Positions 6,632-8,556 of a stretch of DNA of 8,556 nucleotides are shown here, in pieces. The position numbers and the translations under genes are program-made. The notes beneath the pieces are model-generated. The model was not told the origin of the DNA and searched no databases. It saw only the letters and a list, made by a program, of their open reading frames with translations. Source of the stretch: RUG14219 sp045538535 (lineage in GTDB: Bacteria > Cyanobacteriota > Vampirovibrionia > Gastranaerophilales > Gastranaerophilaceae); the NCBI GenBank assembly GCA_045538535.1, contig JAZSRN010000074.1, forward strand, positions 1-8,556, given 5' to 3'. Each line of letters starts with the position of its first letter. The stretch's first letter is position 1.

Positions 6632-7255
6632 ATCTTTTAAGGCGGCGATTGTTTGTTCAAGTTCAAGCCTTAAATATTCTAATTGTTCAGAAATATTATT
6701 TTTATTATAAATGTAGCCCTCGCCTGAATATGCAAGGTAGGGGCTATATTTTTCGGCTTCTGAACGTAATAGTGCAACAGATTTGCAGTGTAAACTTGAT
6801 TTGGTCATTTCTTTAAACGAAAAATATTGGCTTTCGGGTTTGCCGGAGTATTTGTCGATGAGATAGTCAACATTTTTGTTTAAAAAATACACCTTTGAAA
6901 CAAATTTTTGAACATCTTCGCTCTTTTCAATTGACTCTAAAACTTTCTCATACATCGGTATAATTTCATTTATATCGTTTATGTACATAGAGGTTTTGTC
7001 TGATTTGAGGATTATATTGACAAAGGAGGGGTTTTCTCTCGGAATGGGTTTGATTTCGTTTGCAGAGTGAAAGTTTTTTGTTTGTTCAAAAATAGGTTTT
7101 GCCTCTTGAGGTTCTTCTGCAGAGTATTGTTTGGTGAGGTTTGGAAGAGTGCCTAAATAACCTTTGCCCTCAAGTTCTTTTTTCTCTTGTTTGCCGGCAA
7201 AAGTTGGCGTTGTGATTAACACAAAAATAAAAGATATGAGAAAAATTTTCTTCAT
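6623..7255 (-). CDS. Secreted protein of unknown function, 210 residues
   Basis: I do not recognise the family. Residues 1-20 form a clear signal peptide: Lys-Lys, a hydrophobic core, then PTFA before Gly21, a good signal peptidase I site. No lipobox is present. Residues 21-75 are rich in Pro, Lys and Glu and likely disordered. From about 78 the rest looks mixed alpha-helical, with the helix-like stretches INEIIPMYEKVLESIE (94-109 or so) and EQLEYLRLELEQTIAALKDV at the C-terminus. One Cys remains after cleavage. It probably works outside the cytoplasmic membrane. It lies 47 nt behind the Spy-like gene in the same direction and may share its transcript. The purine stretch before the ATG is too close to act as a normal Shine-Dalgarno sequence. 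A TATAAT hexamer 7 nt upstream offers a leaderless alternative. The signal peptide fixes the start. Confidence 0.85.
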   Translation of the reverse strand: MKKIFLISFIFVLITTPTFAGKQEKKELEGKGYLGTLPNLTKQYSAEEPQEAKPIFEQTKNFHSANEIKPIPRENPSFVNIILKSDKTSMYINDINEIIPMYEKVLESIEKSEDVQKFVSKVYFLNKNVDYLIDKYSGKPESQYFSFKEMTKSSLHCKSVALLRSEAEKYSPYLAYSGEGYIYNKNNISEQLEYLRLELEQTIAALKDVD

Positions 7256-7262
7256 ATCTCTT

Positions 7263-7268
7263 ATTATA
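7263..7268 (-). promoter_or_regulatory. Candidate -10 element of the 210-residue secreted protein
   Basis: A perfect TATAAT on the minus strand ends 7 nt before the ATG. No fitting -35 is seen (GATGAT at 17 nt spacing), and TATAAT is common by chance in such AT-rich spacers, so confidence is low. Confidence 0.3.
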
Positions 7269-7302
7269 ATTGTTATTATTGAAAAATCATCGTTTATTAA
7301 AA

Positions 7303-7791
7303 TTATTTTTCTCCAAAAGTTCTTAGTTTTTTATCTTCAATATATTTGCGTTTGTTATTTGACTTTTGTTCTTTATATTCTCGGTTCTGAAGTCTTTTTA
7401 TGTTGTGTAACTTGTTTCTTTGTTCAGCGTTAAGAATTTTTTTGATTTTTCTATCGTATTTTTCGTTAATTTGGTTTATGTCTTTGCTAACAAAGCGAAG
7501 TTTCTGTTGTTGGTTTATTAAGTTTGTTTTAGATGCATTTTGTTCTTTTAATTTTGTATAACTGTTTTGTTCTTGTTCTAATTTTTCTAAATACGGTTTA
7601 AGTTCTTTAGCGCGTTCGTTTTCAATTTCATTTTTCTTGCAAATTTGTTCTTCGGTCAAATTTATGGCATTGAAAACGGTTGTTGTTTGGTTGTACATAG
7701 TTGTATAATCTACTGGATTGGCATTATCAGTTGCTTGTGTGCAGATAGTTGTTAACATTACAAATCCAAAAGTTAATATCAATTTTTTCAT
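7303..7791 (-). CDS. Secreted Spy/CpxP-like helical protein, 162 residues
   Basis: Residues 1-20 are a signal peptide (MKKLILTFGF, hydrophobic core, then TQA before Thr21). The mature part is almost wholly helical, highly charged and rich in Lys, Glu, Gln and Asn. INLTEEQICK (43-52) matches the LTxxQ motif of Spy/CpxP-type periplasmic chaperones, and ILNAEQRNKL (119-128) resembles the second such motif in that family. The spacing of about 75 residues between motifs is plausible for a Spy-like cradle. In that family the role is holding unfolded envelope proteins or tuning an envelope-stress sensor; applying this here is inference from weak motifs. The C-terminus is a basic tail. GGGAG lies just before the ATG at a normal distance, and a good promoter lies upstream. 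It is the first gene of a likely two-gene secreted-protein unit, divergent from mrnC. No stress sensor kinase is encoded in the window. Confidence 0.82.
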   Translation of the reverse strand: MKKLILTFGFVMLTTICTQATDNANPVDYTTMYNQTTTVFNAINLTEEQICKKNEIENERAKELKPYLEKLEQEQNSYTKLKEQNASKTNLINQQQKLRFVSKDINQINEKYDRKIKKILNAEQRNKLHNIKRLQNREYKEQKSNNKRKYIEDKKLRTFGEK

Positions 7792-7813
7792 AGTTTCTCC
7801 CTTTTTTATGTAT

Positions 7814-7842
7814 ATTTTGCCATATAATTAAAAATTTTTCAA
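7814..7842 (-). promoter_or_regulatory. Promoter of the secreted-protein pair
   Basis: On the minus strand TTGAAA (7842-7837) lies 17 nt before CAAAAT (7819-7814), and the -10 is preceded by TGG, an extended -10 (TGn) context. Initiation near 7808 leaves a short leader with the GGGAG ribosome binding site. It is back to back with the mrnC start region. Confidence 0.6.
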
Positions 7843-7861
7843 TAATTGTAAATATTTATAG

Positions 7862-7867
7862 TAAAAT
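7862..7867 (+). promoter_or_regulatory. Candidate -10 element of mrnC
   Basis: TAAAAT ends 6 nt before the ATG at 7874, so transcription would begin at the start codon. The -35 is weak (TTCAAT at 18 nt spacing). An overlapping TATAGT (7857-7862) would start about 5 nt earlier. Either way there is no room for a Shine-Dalgarno sequence. Confidence 0.4.
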
Positions 7868-7873
7868 TTTTAT

Positions 7874-8230
7874 ATGGAAGAAATGAATTTAAAAAATTAT
7901 GCATATATTGGCGACGCAGTATGGGAATTGTTTGTACGTGAAAAGACAGTTCGTATTACTGAAAATGCCAAAAAATTACATAAAATTACAACGGATAAAG
8001 TCAAGGCATCTTATCAAGCGGAATTGTTACATTTTTTAGAAGGTATTTTAACTGAAACCGAAAAAGAAATTGCCCGTCGCGCAAGGAATTTGTCTATACC
8101 TATCGGCCGTCGTCAAATTCAAGCTGAATATCGTCAAGCAACTGCGTTTGAGGTGTTGATAGGTTTCTGGCATGAACATGATAAAGAGCGTTTGGATGAA
8201 ATTTTGACTCAATTTAAGTTGGAATTTTAA
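7874..8230 (+). CDS. mrnC: Mini-ribonuclease III
   Basis: MrnC is a cytosolic double-strand-specific endoribonuclease made of an RNase III catalytic domain without the dsRNA-binding domain. In Bacillus subtilis it matures 23S rRNA. At 118 residues this protein has the right size. AYIGDAVWELFVRE (10-23) carries the catalytic Asp14. KLHKITTDKVKASYQAELL (34-52) and RRARN (68-72) are typical family blocks, and TAFEVLIGF (90-98) carries the second catalytic acid, Glu93. I found no 23S rRNA gene or rlmB nearby, and no cysS, its usual neighbour in Firmicutes. The ATG at 7874 has no Shine-Dalgarno sequence. An in-frame ATG at 7883 has GGAAG, but much too close to work. The first ATG fits a leaderless mRNA and is preferred, the second costing only three residues. 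It is divergent from the secreted-protein pair. No terminator is evident before the next promoter at 8272. Confidence 0.94.
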   Translation: MEEMNLKNYAYIGDAVWELFVREKTVRITENAKKLHKITTDKVKASYQAELLHFLEGILTETEKEIARRARNLSIPIGRRQIQAEYRQATAFEVLIGFWHEHDKERLDEILTQFKLEF

Positions 8231-8271
8231 TGCTTGATGGCTAAATGTTATATCGATTTTTTATATAGTGC

Positions 8272-8299
8272 TTGCACTTGTTTAAAAATTTGATATAAT
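8272..8299 (+). promoter_or_regulatory. Strong extended -10 promoter with palindrome over the -35
   Basis: TTGCAC (8272-8277) and a perfect TATAAT (8294-8299) are 16 nt apart, and the -10 is preceded by TGA, the extended -10 motif. Initiation is expected at about 8305-8307. The palindrome AGTGC-TT-GCACT (8267-8278) covers the -35 and could be a repressor site. No known operator consensus is clearly matched. Confidence 0.7.
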
Positions 8300-8305
8300 G
8301 GGTAT

Positions 8306-8431
8306 ATGGTAAATATGCTTATGGATAGTATGAACATAGATTTTATTGAAAAAATCGGGGGTTCAAAATTGCCCGAAACCCTTGCTATGACTGCATTTGC
8401 GCCTACAGGGAGAAAAACAATCCAAGCTTAA
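8306..8431 (+). CDS. Possible 41-residue ORF, leaderless or a broken 5' gene end
   Basis: The ATG at 8306 coincides with the predicted transcription start of the strong promoter upstream, and the frame runs 41 codons to TAA. The peptide begins MVNMLMDSMN, continues with IDFIEKIGGSKLPETLA, and ends APTGRKTIQA. It has no signal peptide or membrane segment and matches no family I know. Four in-frame ATGs occur in the first nine codons, none with a good Shine-Dalgarno sequence. It may be a genuine small protein, or the 5' part of a longer gene whose frame is lost: the +1 frame is open from 8391 to the window edge, and moving into it near the five-A run at 8413-8417 would extend the product. It could also be chance within a non-coding RNA. 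Confidence 0.35.
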   Translation: MVNMLMDSMNIDFIEKIGGSKLPETLAMTAFAPTGRKTIQA

Positions 8432-8556
8432 AGCAAATTTGCGCCCTATTAGGGGTCTAAAACCCAGTAATATCAACGTATTTAACAACCTAATTCCTAT
8501 GCAATTAGGTACTTTGTCATGCAGAAATTCTGGTCGTGGAAGTCCAAAAGAAGATG
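8391..8556. other. Unassigned end segment, open on both strands
   Basis: After a TGA at 8388-8390 one plus frame stays open for 55 codons to the window edge, passing an ATG at 8499 (MQLGTLSCRNSGRG onward). On the minus strand a frame entering from the window edge is open for about 64 codons and ends at TGA (8363-8365). I recognise neither product. The plus frame uses CTA and AGG, codons that look uncommon in the neighbouring genes. GC content is about 44% between 8351 and 8460, higher than the surroundings. An imperfect direct repeat beginning TTTGCGCC occurs at 8396 and 8438. The segment may be a partial gene, a frame-broken gene or structured RNA; the window ends too soon to tell. Confidence 0.3.
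8488..8510 (+). repeat. 8-bp perfect hairpin in the end segment
   Basis: ACCTAATT (8488-8495) pairs with AATTAGGT (8503-8510) around the 7-nt loop CCTATGC, which contains the ATG at 8499. No T tract follows (ACTTTGTC), so it is not a normal terminator. It could be an RNA element masking a start codon, part of a structured RNA, or coincidence. Confidence 0.4.

Noticed and set aside
6636..6674. Inverted repeat TTTAAGGC/GCCTTAAA as a terminator for the glucokinase gene
   Set aside because: The loop is 23 nt, no T run follows, and both arms are inside the coding end of the opposing gene.
8300..8556. Known structured RNA (tmRNA, RNase P RNA, 6S RNA) or group II intron end
   Set aside because: I looked for the conserved sequence landmarks of these RNAs and saw none that fit; a short GGAAGTCC near the edge lacks the rest of the RNase P context.

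Overview
The window is AT-rich, roughly 35% GC by eye. It carries one tRNA gene, eight confidently placed protein genes and an unresolved right end. Short intergenic spacers, sigma70-type promoters, the gene content, the mini-RNase III and two small secreted proteins fit an uncultured gut-type bacterium such as a Vampirovibrionia/Gastranaerophilales (Melainabacteria) relative. That placement is an inference from gene style and composition. No marker gene in the window proves it.

Left part (1-4585), all on the minus strand. Reading with transcription from the right: dxr (MEP isoprenoid pathway), glyA (serine hydroxymethyltransferase) behind its own near-consensus promoter, and a wecA/tagO-type undecaprenyl-phosphate sugar-1-phosphate transferase 14 nt behind glyA. 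Next comes an unrecognised 174-residue protein with a hydrophobic segment near each end, closed by a hairpin terminator, and then tRNA-Gln(TTG) with its own promoter and terminator. Dxr makes precursor for the polyprenyl carrier that the WecA-like enzyme loads, so the cluster has a plausible envelope theme, with glyA supplying one-carbon units.

Middle part (4586-6621), plus strand. A diguanylate-cyclase-type protein diverges from dxr. It has a degenerate receiver domain and a variant active-site signature (GDEEF), and it ends at a strong terminator. A ROK-family glucokinase follows with its own promoter and probable start at 5668.

Right part (6622-8556). Two small secreted proteins on the minus strand, one of them with Spy/CpxP-like LTxxQ features, converge on the glucokinase with a single base between the stop codons. 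mrnC (mini-RNase III) diverges from them. The last 325 bases hold a strong promoter, a 41-codon ORF beginning exactly where transcription should start, an 8-bp hairpin, and frames open to the window edge on both strands. I could not identify this stretch.

The most notable pattern is that four ORFs (dxr, the 7255 secreted protein, mrnC and the 8306 ORF) lack a usable Shine-Dalgarno sequence and instead have a -10-like hexamer 6-7 nt before the ATG, as expected for leaderless mRNAs. The other six protein genes have recognisable Shine-Dalgarno sequences. I found no CRISPR array, insertion sequence, transposase, origin or phage gene.
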